36,822 nucleotides of DNA from Verrucomicrobia subdivision 6 bacterium. Its GTDB lineage: Bacteria > Verrucomicrobiota > Verrucomicrobiia > Methylacidiphilales > Verrucolacustridaceae. Numbering within the stretch: position 1 is the first letter of the stretch; each line of letters begins with the position of its first letter. The stretch is taken from assembly GCA_945874125.1 (NCBI GenBank), contig CAMCFB010000009.1, positions 1 to 36,822 on the forward strand. The letters are read 5' to 3'. Positions 1 to 8,957 of this stretch are shown piece after piece. The translations under genes and the position numbers were made by a program. The notes beneath the pieces were generated by a model. The model was given only the letters and a program-made list of their open reading frames with translations, was not told the origin of the DNA and made no database searches.

Positions 1-1
1 A

Positions 2-838
2 ACCGAAACCTCCACTTGGATGGGTGTTCAGGCGGCCCAACAAGCTCTCGCTCATGCCAAGATTCAGGCCTCCGATTTAGATCTCATTTTGGTGGCGACC
101 GTCACCCCCGACTCTTTTTTCCCATCGGCGGCTTGCCGCATCTCGGCCGGACTTGGGGCGACGGGTTGCCCCGCCTTTGACCTTCAGGCCGCCTGTTCTG
201 GCTTTGTCTACGGAATGATTGTGGCCGAGCAGTTTCTACGATCGGGCGCCGCCCGGAATGTGCTCATTGTTGGAACCGAACGCCTCTCCTCCGTGGTCGA
301 CTGGAGAGATCGAAATACGTGCGTTCTTTTCGGGGATGGTGCGGGGGCAGTCGTTTTACAACAAAACGAGGCTTCTGGGGGTATCCTGGCTTTCGATTGG
401 GGGGCGGACGGCGCCAGCGCGGATCTTCTTCATCTGCACAATCCTCAATCCCGCGGCCTCGCCACGAAACCCCCGGCTCCCCTCGCGCCCGACTGCATCG
501 TCATGGCCGGGAAAGAGATTTTCAAACAAGCCGTCAACGCCATGGCCGATTCTGCTCTCCGCACGCTCCAGAAAGCCGGCGTCAACCTCGGCGACGTTCG
601 GTGTGTCATCTCTCATCAAGCCAACATCCGAATCATTGATGCTCTGGTCGATAAGTTGAAATTCCCGCGCGAGCGTTGCTTCGCCAATGTCCATCGCTAC
701 GGCAATATGTCCGCCGCCTGTATTCCGGTGGCTTTGCACGAGGCGGGCTCTGAAATGCAGCTCCAAAAGGGGGACAAGGTTCTGCTGGTCGCTTTTGGCG
801 GAGGCCTGACTTGGGCGAGCGCCTTGCTCGAGTGGTAA
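2..838 (+). CDS. fabH: Beta-ketoacyl-ACP synthase III, 5'-truncated by window edge
   Basis: FabH condenses acetyl-CoA with malonyl-ACP to start type II fatty-acid synthesis in the cytoplasm. The reading frame is open from base 2, and residues before the first ATG (base 20) already match the family (TETSTWMG), so the true start lies outside the window; roughly 50 N-terminal residues are missing. The catalytic triad is visible: Cys in QAACSGF, His in SHQANIRI and Asn in HRYGNMSAA. The oxyanion and GDGAGA loop (FGDGAGAVVL) and the C-terminal AFGGGLTWAS are also present, so the visible part appears functional. The next gene, an RNA methyltransferase, starts about 30 bases downstream on the same strand. 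The family assignment is secure. Confidence 0.95.
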   Translation, partial: TETSTWMGVQAAQQALAHAKIQASDLDLILVATVTPDSFFPSAACRISAGLGATGCPAFDLQAACSGFVYGMIVAEQFLRSGAARNVLIVGTERLSSVVDWRDRNTCVLFGDGAGAVVLQQNEASGGILAFDWGADGASADLLHLHNPQSRGLATKPPAPLAPDCIVMAGKEIFKQAVNAMADSALRTLQKAGVNLGDVRCVISHQANIRIIDALVDKLKFPRERCFANVHRYGNMSAACIPVALHEAGSEMQLQKGDKVLLVAFGGGLTWASALLEW

Positions 839-870
839 AATCCTCCACCAAATCTTCTGACGTAGGACGC

Positions 871-1671
871 ATGGTCGCTGATTACGAGCGCGCCCTTCAC
901 GTGGAGGGCCGGCGCCATCTTGGTCTTTTTGCCCTGGAGGGGTTTCGTCTCATCGAGCGCGCCCTCGCGACCTCGACCCCGCTCACCCACGTTCTTTGTT
1001 GCGAATCGGCTCCTCGAGACCCTTCCCCTCGTTTACAAAAGATTCTCCAGCAACTTGCCCAGCAGAATCAGTCGGTTGTCTCGGTGCCCGACTCGATCAT
1101 GGAAAGACTTCTGGAGGGGCGGACCCTGGGTCCCTTGCTCGCTTTGGCCAAGATTCCGGCCGCCCCGGACCTCGAAAAACTCTGCTCCCGTCGGTCCGTT
1201 GATATCTCCACGAAGTTTCTCGTTCTGGATGAGATGATGGATCCCGGCAACGTGGGCGCTTTACTTCGCACCGCTCACGCCATGGGGGTCGAGGCACTCA
1301 TTGCTTTGGGTGGCACCGATCCTTTCCATCCTCGCGCCGCCCGAACCTCCATGGGCAGTGTATTTCGCGTGCCGATTTTGCGCCTGCCCAAGTTCGAGCC
1401 TCTTGTCGCGCTCTTTCATCAATATGACATTTTCACGATTGGGGCGACCAGTGACGCTCCTACCCTTCTGCCTCACGCATCCATCCCCCAAAAAGCAGTC
1501 GCCCTATTTGTTGGCAACGAAGGCAAAGGGCTCTCCCCCGCCGTTCGTTCCGCCTTAGATCTCCTCGTCGCCATTCCCATGAGCAACACCATCGACTCCT
1601 TTTCCATTAATGCCGCCACCGCCATCACTCTCTACGCCCTCAACCATCCCCACCGACCCAACCTGCCCTAA
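871..1671 (+). CDS. TrmH/SpoU-family RNA 2'-O-methyltransferase
   Basis: This is a predicted SAM-dependent rRNA or tRNA ribose methyltransferase with the SPOUT knot fold, 266 aa. The N-terminal substrate-binding part reads HLGLFALEGFRLIERAL. The three SpoU motifs follow in order: DPGNVGALLRTAHAMG, LFVGNEGKGLS and IPMSNTIDSFSINAATA. I chose ATG 871 because AGGA sits three bases upstream and family homology begins there. TTG 811 and GTG 832 are in-frame alternatives that would overlap the end of fabH. The RNA target (23S rRNA or tRNA) cannot be told from sequence alone. The converging neighbour is waaA, with 175 bases between the two stop codons. Confidence 0.9.
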   Translation: MVADYERALHVEGRRHLGLFALEGFRLIERALATSTPLTHVLCCESAPRDPSPRLQKILQQLAQQNQSVVSVPDSIMERLLEGRTLGPLLALAKIPAAPDLEKLCSRRSVDISTKFLVLDEMMDPGNVGALLRTAHAMGVEALIALGGTDPFHPRAARTSMGSVFRVPILRLPKFEPLVALFHQYDIFTIGATSDAPTLLPHASIPQKAVALFVGNEGKGLSPAVRSALDLLVAIPMSNTIDSFSINAATAITLYALNHPHRPNLP

Positions 1672-1846
1672 TTTCTCTATCTCATTTGCCTATAACTATT
1701 TAAGATAATTTCCCGCTTTTTTAGGTCCTACCTAACCCCGAAAAATCGACCTGTAACTTATTGCTGTTCAACATCTTATGTGGGGTCAGACCCCATATAA
1801 ATCATTGCCGGCCAACATTTTACAAGCGGATTTTTCGCTCTCTGCG
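1672..1846. other. Convergent intergenic region with two dyads
   Basis: These 175 bases lie between the stop codons of the methyltransferase and waaA. They contain a small hairpin (TTAGGTCCTACCTAA, 1721-1735: 6-bp arms, 3-nt loop) and the 99-bp palindromic element at 1739-1837. Neither hairpin is followed by a T run on either strand, so they are not textbook intrinsic terminators. No ORF or RNA gene is recognised. Confidence 0.6.
1739..1837. repeat. 99-bp imperfect palindromic element, copy A
   Basis: The element is bounded by CGAAAAAT (1739-1746) and its exact reverse complement ATTTTTCG (1830-1837). It is centred on base 1788, which is also the centre of the perfect 7-bp-arm palindrome TGGGGTCAGACCCCA (1781-1795). 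Comparing the two 49-nt arms by hand without gaps gives 33 of 49 complementary positions. The right 77 bases match copy B at 8980-9056 at 56 of 77 positions. An intergenic site, symmetric ends and a second copy suggest a REP- or MITE-like element. It ends nine bases before the waaA stop codon. No transposase is in the window. Confidence 0.7.
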
Positions 1847-3190
1847 TCAATCGCGGGCGCTCGACCGCTCTGACTCGGCGATCTCGCCAATCAAAACTTC
1901 GGCACATCTACGGCCCGCTCCCAAATGTTCCTGAAAACACGCCTTCGCCCGCCGACCCAACTCCTCCCGCTCCTCCCGATTCGCCAAAAGCTCACCCACC
2001 ACCCTCTCCAACTCCTCCGCCGAACCAGCGACTCGAATCCCCTTGGTCTCTTCAAACTCTCTCCGCAGGGACTTGAAATTTTCCATGTGCGGTCCCGCCA
2101 CAATCGCCCGACCATATCTCGCTGCCTCTAAAAAGTTTTGCCCGCCCGTCCCGCTGATCGTCTTGCCAATAAAAACCAAATCCGCGGTCGGATAAAGATC
2201 CCGCAGCTCCCCCGTCGTATCCACTAAGACAATTTCAGGATCGCTCCCACCCTGACTTTCTAAATCGGACCGCCGCATCACCCGTAACCCCGTTCCCCTT
2301 AACTCCGCCAGAATCGAACTCGTCCTCTCCACATGCCTCGGTACCAACATCAAGCGCAACTCCGGATGCTTTCCCCGCAAAGCCCGGACCAACTCCGCCA
2401 AAATCCTCTCCTCCCCTGGATGCGTACTTCCCCCCAAAAAGAGAACCTGCCCTTGATCCCACCCCGCCGCTTGCCTGACCTCCAACCCCTTCCCGGGATG
2501 ATCCGATGCCAAGGCCGCCACATCATACTTCATGCTGCCCATCAAATGCAGGTGCTCCTCCGGAAATCCCGCCATGGCGAACCTCCGCATGTCCTCCGGA
2601 CTTTGCACCCCAATCCAATCAAATAATTGAAGCACCGGACGAACAAAGCTCCGGGCAATCCGAAACAATCGGCGGTTCCTCCGCGACAACCTCGAGTTCA
2701 CCAGAAAAACCTTCACCCCCATCTTTTCCGCCCGCCACAACATATTCGGCCAAATCTCATTCTCGACCAAGATCAGCGCCGTGGGACGAATCCGGCGAAA
2801 GGCCCGCAACATCGAGTAGTAAAAATCGGTCGGCGCATACACCATCCGCGTCTGCGGATCCAGGAGCGGCTCCCCCATCCTCCGCCCTGTCGGAGTTCCC
2901 GTCGTCAGCAAGATTCTTAGATTGGGACGCAGAGCCCGTAGTTCGCGGACCAAAACCCGCGCCAACAACATCTCCCCCACGCTCACCGCATGAATCCAAA
3001 TCGGCCGCTTCGGATCCTTCAGCCACTCCTTCAAATCAGGCGGATAGTGCCCCAGCCTCTCCCCCAATCGCTCCCAAAACGGTTGTCTCCTCCAGATCAA
3101 ATAGGTCAGATAAGGCCACGTCAGGGCAAACCCAATCGTAAAGAGCACATTGTACCCGATTTTTAGCAAGGGCTGGGGAATCGAACTCAT
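1847..3190 (-). CDS. waaA: 3-deoxy-D-manno-octulosonic acid (Kdo) transferase
   Basis: WaaA (KdtA, family GT30) transfers Kdo from CMP-Kdo to lipid A precursor at the inner face of the cytoplasmic membrane, so the cell makes LPS. At 447 aa it is close to the usual 420-450. An N-terminal hydrophobic anchor spans about residues 11-31. The conserved HAVSVGE motif ends in the catalytic Glu at residue 73. LVENEIWPN and the C-terminal Rossmann part (VFIGKTISGTGGQNFLEAARYG) follow. The start ATG overlaps the xerC stop as ATGA (3187-3190), which implies translational coupling. Whether it adds one, two or more Kdo units cannot be told. Confidence 0.95.
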   Translation of the reverse strand: MSSIPQPLLKIGYNVLFTIGFALTWPYLTYLIWRRQPFWERLGERLGHYPPDLKEWLKDPKRPIWIHAVSVGEMLLARVLVRELRALRPNLRILLTTGTPTGRRMGEPLLDPQTRMVYAPTDFYYSMLRAFRRIRPTALILVENEIWPNMLWRAEKMGVKVFLVNSRLSRRNRRLFRIARSFVRPVLQLFDWIGVQSPEDMRRFAMAGFPEEHLHLMGSMKYDVAALASDHPGKGLEVRQAAGWDQGQVLFLGGSTHPGEERILAELVRALRGKHPELRLMLVPRHVERTSSILAELRGTGLRVMRRSDLESQGGSDPEIVLVDTTGELRDLYPTADLVFIGKTISGTGGQNFLEAARYGRAIVAGPHMENFKSLRREFEETKGIRVAGSAEELERVVGELLANREEREELGRRAKACFQEHLGAGRRCAEVLIGEIAESERSSARD

Positions 3191-4107
3191 GCTCTTGGAT
3201 GCGCCTTTCCATACGCGCCCCGTAGCCGTTCCGTGGTCACCCGCGTGTAAATTTCTGTGCTGGTCAGCCTCGCATGCCCCAACAGCTCCTGCACCGCCCG
3301 CAAATCCGCGCCGCGCCCCAGCAGATGCGTCGCAAAACTGTGGCGCAACTTATGGGGCGTCAACGAAGGATCTAACTCCGCCTCCGCCAAATACTCCTTT
3401 AGATTCCTCTGAAAGACCCGCGCACAGAGACGCTCTCCCCGTGGCCCCAAAAACGCCGGCCCAGCCTCCCTCCTCCAAGACGCGGGCAACTTCTCAAAAT
3501 AGTTTGCCATTCCCTCCCGCACCGCCTCCCCCAATACCACCAGTCGCTCCTTTCCCCCTTTCCCTTTTACCTTCAAGGTTCGTTTCCCCTCCTCATGAAA
3601 CGCCCGCCAGGAGAGACTGAGCGCCTCTCCCAATCGCAAACCCGTCCCATAGAGCAGCTCCAATAAAGCCGCGTCCCGCCACCTCGCCCACGCCGGTTCT
3701 TTTCGGCCCGCTACTTTGCTCGGCTTTTTCTCCAGCAATCGGCCCGGGGCCGCCAAAAGATGAGCCATCTGCTCCTCACTCAGAAAACGAGGCAGACTTT
3801 TTCTCGGCCGCGGCAACCGCAACCCCGCCGCCGGATTGTCCGCTCTCTCCCCCCGTGATTGCATCCACTGAAAGAAAGTCCGCAACGCCGAAAATCGTAG
3901 CCGCACCGAGGCAGGCCCGTGCCGACCCTCCCCCGCCAACCCATGCAAATAAGCCCGACAATCCGATTCCTGTATGTGCTCCCACTCCCCTTTTCGTTTG
4001 GATTGAAACTCGGTCAGCACCTGCCCGTAATTTCGCACCGTATGATTCGATAGCCCACGCTCCTCCGCTAAGTGCCGAAGAAACGTGGCCGTCCGAGGAT
4101 CGGCCAC
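3187..4107 (-). CDS. xerC: Tyrosine recombinase XerC/XerD
   Basis: This is a site-specific tyrosine recombinase of 306 aa, the Xer length, probably resolving chromosome dimers at dif with a partner. The N-terminal SAM-like core-binding domain covers about residues 1-95. The catalytic residues are all present: R158 (TGLRLGE), K183 (KGKGGKER), H252 and R255 (HKLRHSF), H278 (LGHARL) and Y287 (IYTRV). The start is GTG at 4107, 17 bases after the topoisomerase stop; the end overlaps waaA by four bases. The housekeeping operon and normal Xer length argue against a phage integrase or integron integrase. XerC rather than XerD is inferred from the dprA-topoisomerase-xerC gene order. No dif site is seen. 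Confidence 0.88.
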   Translation of the reverse strand: MADPRTATFLRHLAEERGLSNHTVRNYGQVLTEFQSKRKGEWEHIQESDCRAYLHGLAGEGRHGPASVRLRFSALRTFFQWMQSRGERADNPAAGLRLPRPRKSLPRFLSEEQMAHLLAAPGRLLEKKPSKVAGRKEPAWARWRDAALLELLYGTGLRLGEALSLSWRAFHEEGKRTLKVKGKGGKERLVVLGEAVREGMANYFEKLPASWRREAGPAFLGPRGERLCARVFQRNLKEYLAEAELDPSLTPHKLRHSFATHLLGRGADLRAVQELLGHARLTSTEIYTRVTTERLRGAYGKAHPRA

Positions 4108-4124
4108 CTCGCTCGATTCAGTTT

Positions 4125-6620
4125 TCAGGCCGCCGCGCTGGCCCGGGCTTTGGCCGTCTTGGCACTCTTGGGCTTGCGCGGTTCCCGAGGGGGAAAGTCA
4201 AAAGAGACTTTCCCGTCTTTCCACATCAGGAAAGCGGAGAAAGGACGACGGGTCTTATTCGAAATAAATTTTTCCAGCAGGCCCGTCTTTCCGCTTTTCA
4301 GGAGCTCCTGCACTTCCGGAACAGATATCTCACGATTCAATATTTTCTTCGAAACCTTAAACGTGCAGGTCGAAGGCTTGGCCACACTATGCTCGCACAC
4401 ATAGCGAAGCTGGCTGGCAAACATATTCCCGCCACAAGCGGGACACTTTCCCAGCGACTCTTGGCCGGTGAAATCCAGCGTCCCCTCTTCCTCCCCCACG
4501 ACCAACTCGATCTTCCGGCCCTCCCCTAACTTCAACCCCGCCGAAAAAGGCCGCCCCAAGCGACTTCGAAATCCGTCCACCAAACCCATCGTGCCCTTTT
4601 GCAGAAGCTCCAAAAACTCGTGCGCCTCGATCCGTCTGCCCGCCAGAACTTTTCTCACCGCGTATCCCTGATCCAAGGTCCGGTACTCCCGCAAGGTTTC
4701 TTCAAACTCCTGTCCAGTTTGGGGATCTTTAAAATCCAATTTTCTCAACACATGATCCTTATCCACAAACATCCGCGCCTTCTCCACAATGTCCCGTGTC
4801 ACTTTTTGGATTTCGCGCATAAACTCCTCTCGCTTCATTCGCCCATGCTCCACCTCCTTCAGCTTATACTCCCACTCCCCCGTCATTTCCGGAGATTGCA
4901 AAATCTCGATTCCCAAAGCGTCCAAAGTCTCAAACAGCCCAAACGCCTTCGCCGTGGGCACCAATTCCCGCCCGATCCGCCGCACGTACTCCTCCGAGAT
5001 CAACGTCTCAATCGTCGCCGCCCGCGTCGCCGGCGTGCCCAGCCCCCGCTCTCCCATCGCCTCCCGTAGCGCATCGTCATCCAACGTTTTTCCCGCTCCC
5101 TCCATCGCGCTCAACAGTGTCGCCTCGGTCATTCGCGCCGGTGGCTTGGTTTGCAGTCCCTCCGCCAAAATCGCCACCGTCTTCACCTTCTCGCCCTCCT
5201 CCACCGGCACCAAAAGTTTGCCCTCCTCGCCTCCGCCCTCCTCCACCGCCTCTTTCCCATACACCGCCAACCAGCCGGCCTCTTTTAAAATTTTCCCATC
5301 CGTCCGAAAGGCGTGCTCGCCCACCCGGGTGATTCGATTCGTTACCTCATAAATCGCCTCGGGATAAAACACGGCGATAAACCTCCGCACAATCGCCGCG
5401 TACACCTTCATTTCAATTTCATCCAGCTTCGCCGGAATCTGCATCGTCGGAATGATGGCAAAGTGGTCACTCACCTTCGCGGTGTTGAACACCCGCTTTG
5501 TCGGCTTTAACCAGCCACTCTTTAAAACTTTTTTGGAAAATTCGCCAAATTCACTCCCCTCGAAATTTTCTAAGGTTGTTTTGGCCACCTCCAGGTAATC
5601 CTCCGGCAAATACCGCGAGTCCGTTCTGGGATAGGTAATCGCCTTATGCTTTTCATACAGGGCTTGGGCGATCTGCAGCGTCCGCCGTGCCGATAGGCCA
5701 AAACGGCTATTCCCCTCCCGCTGCAGACTGGTCAGATCATAAAGCAGGGGTGAAAGCTGTCGCGCCGGTTTCTTTTCATCCTGCACCACCCCCGTCTTTC
5801 CCCGACAAGCTGCCACAATCTCCTCCGCCCGCTCTTTGCTCCACAACCGCTCGGGCTTTTGCTCCGCCCCCCGATCGGCCACCTTCTGATCCGCCACCTT
5901 CTCATCCAGCCACTTGCCCTCGTACTCGCCCGCCTTCGCCCCAAAGGTCGCATGCACCTCCCAAAAGTCTTTCGGCACAAAGGCCCGAATCTGCTTCTCC
6001 CGCTCCACTAAGATACTCAGCGTCGGAGTCTGCACCCGCCCCGCCGTAGTCAGAAAAAATCCACCGCCCTTCGAATTCAAGGCCGTTAACGCCCGCGTGG
6101 TATTAATTCCCACCAACCAGTCACTCTCCGAGCGTGATTTCGCCGCATCCAACAAAGGCTCCATCTCCTCCTCTTTTCGTAACTTGGTGAATCCTTCCCG
6201 AATCGAGGCGGGCGTCATCGATTGTAACCACAACCTCTGCACTTTTTTCTTACACCCCGCCGCCTCCATCACGTAACGAAAGATCAGCTCCCCTTCCCGC
6301 CCCGCGTCACACGCGTTAATCACCCCCGTCACATCTTTTCTTTTGAGCAGCTTCTGCAGAACCTCAAACCGGGGCGCCGTCCGCTCAATCACCTTCAACT
6401 TAAACTCCTCCGGCAAAAGAGGCAGACTCTCAAAGCTCCACTTCCCCTTTCCCTTGCCATACTCGGTCGGCTTACACAGCTCAATCAAGTGGCCGATGGC
6501 CGAACTCAGCACAAAATCCTCCGACTCCCAATACTCCCCCTCCTTCTTAAATCCAGTCAGCACCCTGGCCAAATCATTGGCCACGCTAGGCTTTTCCGCG
6601 ATAATCAGCTTTTTCGCCAT
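4125..6620 (-). CDS. topB: Type IA DNA topoisomerase, TopB (topoisomerase III)-like
   Basis: This ATP-independent topoisomerase cuts one DNA strand and passes another through, relaxing negative supercoils or decatenating. The N-terminal Toprim domain has IIAEKPSVA, a topoisomerase III hallmark (TopA usually has VESPAKA), and CDAGREGELIF with D105. The active-site Tyr is Y330 in ITYPRTDSRYL. At 831 aa it exceeds classical TopB (~650) because of a C-terminal region with two copies of a Toprim_Crpt-like repeat (LVDGFRSRLGRPFSA and LLEKFISNKTRRPFSA). A Cys pair (CPACGG) and later Cys residues resemble a degenerate zinc ribbon. The tail is Lys/Ala-rich. It starts three bases after dprA ends, where topA sits in many genomes. 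Confidence 0.9.
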   Translation of the reverse strand: MAKKLIIAEKPSVANDLARVLTGFKKEGEYWESEDFVLSSAIGHLIELCKPTEYGKGKGKWSFESLPLLPEEFKLKVIERTAPRFEVLQKLLKRKDVTGVINACDAGREGELIFRYVMEAAGCKKKVQRLWLQSMTPASIREGFTKLRKEEEMEPLLDAAKSRSESDWLVGINTTRALTALNSKGGGFFLTTAGRVQTPTLSILVEREKQIRAFVPKDFWEVHATFGAKAGEYEGKWLDEKVADQKVADRGAEQKPERLWSKERAEEIVAACRGKTGVVQDEKKPARQLSPLLYDLTSLQREGNSRFGLSARRTLQIAQALYEKHKAITYPRTDSRYLPEDYLEVAKTTLENFEGSEFGEFSKKVLKSGWLKPTKRVFNTAKVSDHFAIIPTMQIPAKLDEIEMKVYAAIVRRFIAVFYPEAIYEVTNRITRVGEHAFRTDGKILKEAGWLAVYGKEAVEEGGGEEGKLLVPVEEGEKVKTVAILAEGLQTKPPARMTEATLLSAMEGAGKTLDDDALREAMGERGLGTPATRAATIETLISEEYVRRIGRELVPTAKAFGLFETLDALGIEILQSPEMTGEWEYKLKEVEHGRMKREEFMREIQKVTRDIVEKARMFVDKDHVLRKLDFKDPQTGQEFEETLREYRTLDQGYAVRKVLAGRRIEAHEFLELLQKGTMGLVDGFRSRLGRPFSAGLKLGEGRKIELVVGEEEGTLDFTGQESLGKCPACGGNMFASQLRYVCEHSVAKPSTCTFKVSKKILNREISVPEVQELLKSGKTGLLEKFISNKTRRPFSAFLMWKDGKVSFDFPPREPRKPKSAKTAKARASAAA

Positions 6621-6623
6621 AGA

Positions 6624-7718
6624 TTAGTCAATACGGGTGAAGTACTTACCGGGCATTTGTCGCACCCGATGCTTGAGTTCAAGCTTCAAAAGGGTGGCCG
6701 ACACGACCGGTGATGGCAACCCGCATTTTCGCGTCAAAACATCCATATGCATCTCCTCCCGGCCCAACCCCTCTAACACCTTTTTCTCCTCCTCCCCCAA
6801 GTGACCCTCCGGCCGTGTGGGGGTGGGCATCTCCCCCGGCGGAATCAGAAACTCAAACTCCGCCAACACATCCTCCACCGACTCCACCAGTCGCGCCCCC
6901 TCCTTCAGCAACTGATGACAACCCCCAGACTGCGGATGATCAATTCGACCCGGCACAGCAAATACCTGTCTGCCCTGCTCCAACGCTTGCTTGGCCGTAA
7001 TCATCGCCCCGCTTGCCCTGGCCGCCTCGATCACCAAAACCCCTTTGCTCAGCCCACTGACAATCCTATTCCGCATCGGAAACGTTTGCCGGTCAGGGGC
7101 CGTCCCCAAGCAAAACTCGCTCATCACACAGCCACCCTCTTCCACCATTTTTTCGGCCAAAGATCGGTTTTCGGCCGGATACATCTGATCCATCGAACAC
7201 CCTAAGACACCCGCTGTCCTCCCGTGGGCCGCTAACGCCCCCTGATGCGCCGCCGTATCAATTCCCCGCGCCAACCCGCTGACCACCCCCACCCCGGCAT
7301 AAGCCAACTGATATCCCAATTTTTTCGCGAGCTCGATGCCATACCCCGTCGCCTCCCTCGTGCCCACGATGCCCAGACACGCCCCCTTCACCGCTTTCAT
7401 ATCTCCACGATAGTAAAGCACCATCGGCGGATCATGAATTTCACGAAGCAACGGCGGATAGAGCGGATCCTCACAATCCACCACCTGCAGTTTCAAATCG
7501 GCGATTCGCTTGAGCTCGGTCGCCAGATCAAAACTCTTTTCCCATCCGCGAATCGATTCCGCCACCGCTTGCCCCACCCCATCCACCGCCGCCATTTTTG
7601 CGCTCGGCATCCCGCACAATTTTTCCACCTCCCCAAATACCTCCCGCAACTTTCTCACCTTCACGGGCCCCACCAACCGCAGGGCGTTGAAGATGAGATA
7701 GGCCTCCGTCCTCGTCAT
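6624..7718 (-). CDS. dprA: DNA-processing protein DprA/Smf
   Basis: DprA binds incoming single-stranded DNA and loads RecA during natural transformation. The protein is 364 aa when started at the ATG that overlaps the aroB stop as ATGA (7715-7718); a longer frame upstream reads through aroB coding sequence and is rejected. An N-terminal HhH/SAM-like part (residues ~1-65) precedes the Rossmann-like domain with GIVGTREATGYGIELA, VVSGLARGIDTAAHQGAL, FPMRNRIVSGLS and VPGRIDHPQSGGCHQLL. A C-terminal winged helix (DML1-like) follows. No other competence gene is in the window, so transformability is not shown. Confidence 0.95.
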   Translation of the reverse strand: MTRTEAYLIFNALRLVGPVKVRKLREVFGEVEKLCGMPSAKMAAVDGVGQAVAESIRGWEKSFDLATELKRIADLKLQVVDCEDPLYPPLLREIHDPPMVLYYRGDMKAVKGACLGIVGTREATGYGIELAKKLGYQLAYAGVGVVSGLARGIDTAAHQGALAAHGRTAGVLGCSMDQMYPAENRSLAEKMVEEGGCVMSEFCLGTAPDRQTFPMRNRIVSGLSKGVLVIEAARASGAMITAKQALEQGRQVFAVPGRIDHPQSGGCHQLLKEGARLVESVEDVLAEFEFLIPPGEMPTPTRPEGHLGEEEKKVLEGLGREEMHMDVLTRKCGLPSPVVSATLLKLELKHRVRQMPGKYFTRID

Positions 7719-8803
7719 CCCTTGGGGAGTTTTCCCTCCCGCACTTCCTCCAAAGCGAGCTGTATTTTTTTCTCGGTCACCCCCGTCACCAGATCCGCTT
7801 TCCCGATTTTTCGCAACAGCACCCACCGAATTCCCTGGGTGGTGGCCTTCTTATCGCGCTCCATCACGGGCGACAACCGATCCCAACGCAATTCGGGATG
7901 AGTCACCGGCAAGCCGTGAGCCCGAATCGCCGCTTTCAGCTTCTCCGCCGCCTTTTTCTTAAATCGTCGCGCCTTCACCGAAAGATGCGCCGCCACCACC
8001 ATGCCAATCGCCACCGCCTCCCCGTGTCGCAACCCCTCATATCCCACGACCCCTTCCAGACCGTGCGCCACCGTATGACCAAAATTTAAGAGCGCTCTTT
8101 TTCCTTTCCGATCCATTTCATCTTCCCCGGCCAACTTCGCTTTAATTTCCACGCACCGCTTCACCACCTTCTTCATCGAGCGAGGTGGCCCCTTCGCCAG
8201 CGAACCAAACAGCTTGGAATCCGCAATCGCGCCATATTTAAGAACCTCCGCCATTCCGGCTCTTTTTTCGGCCAAGGGCAAGGTCTCCAGCCATCGCAAA
8301 TCGGCCAGCACCGCTTTGGGCGGATGAAAAGCTCCCACTAAATTTTTGCCTTCGGGCAGGTCGATGCCGGTTTTCCCACCCACACTACTATCCACCATGG
8401 CCACGACAGTCGTGGGAATCTGAATCACCGGCAAACCGCGCAAATAAGTCGCGGCCACAAATCCAGCCAAGTCCCCCGTCACCCCGCCCCCCACCGCCAC
8501 AATCCATCCGTCCCGGGTCAGACCCGCACCCGCCAGCTGACGCACCACTCGACCATACTCCTCGACCGATTTCGACCGCTCCCCCGCCGGAATTCTCACC
8601 CGTATTACGCGCGAAGCCCTTTTTTCCAGCCAAGCAAAAATTGCTAAAGTAAGTGGCAGCGCGGCAATGCCCTCATCCACCAGCATGGCCACGGGAACTT
8701 TGGTCGGAAGATGAGCCTGCAAGCCTTGGGGGAGGATTTTGTCACCGATGTAGACCGAATACATACCTGCTGCCGATTTCACTCGAACCCGCTGGGCACT
8801 CAT
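7715..8803 (-). CDS. aroB: 3-dehydroquinate synthase
   Basis: AroB converts DAHP to 3-dehydroquinate, the second shikimate-pathway step, using NAD and a divalent metal. The protein is 362 aa from ATG 8803, which has AAAGG five bases upstream; an extended frame upstream is unsupported by homology. Motifs seen include GGGVTGDLAGFVAATYLRG, PTTVVAMVDSSVGGKTGID, KNLVGAFHPP, the AEVLKYGAI helix and the metal-ligand segment LNFGHTVAHGLE with GLRHGEAVAIGM. It is the first gene of the - strand cluster running to waaA, so the cluster promoter should lie within 8804-8957. Confidence 0.96.
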   Translation of the reverse strand: MSAQRVRVKSAAGMYSVYIGDKILPQGLQAHLPTKVPVAMLVDEGIAALPLTLAIFAWLEKRASRVIRVRIPAGERSKSVEEYGRVVRQLAGAGLTRDGWIVAVGGGVTGDLAGFVAATYLRGLPVIQIPTTVVAMVDSSVGGKTGIDLPEGKNLVGAFHPPKAVLADLRWLETLPLAEKRAGMAEVLKYGAIADSKLFGSLAKGPPRSMKKVVKRCVEIKAKLAGEDEMDRKGKRALLNFGHTVAHGLEGVVGYEGLRHGEAVAIGMVVAAHLSVKARRFKKKAAEKLKAAIRAHGLPVTHPELRWDRLSPVMERDKKATTQGIRWVLLRKIGKADLVTGVTEKKIQLALEEVREGKLPKG

Positions 8804-8957
8804 AACAACCTTTCTATGCCAACCCTTGGGCGGGACAAGTCGCCCATTTTCAACCCACCCGCCCCAACTAGGATCAAAATACACCTCATGAATAGGGATT
8901 AAACTGCCAAAACCGCAAAAAGGTTCGCTTTTAATTTTCAGGCCCAAAGCTCAATCT

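Noticed and set aside
1721-1735. TTAGGTCCTACCTAA as an intrinsic terminator
   Set aside because: Arms are short, and the T run lies before rather than after the stem in the + direction, with an A run following on the - strand.
3187-4107. xerC as a phage or integron integrase
   Set aside because: Xer length, housekeeping operon, and no att sites, cassette array or phage genes nearby.
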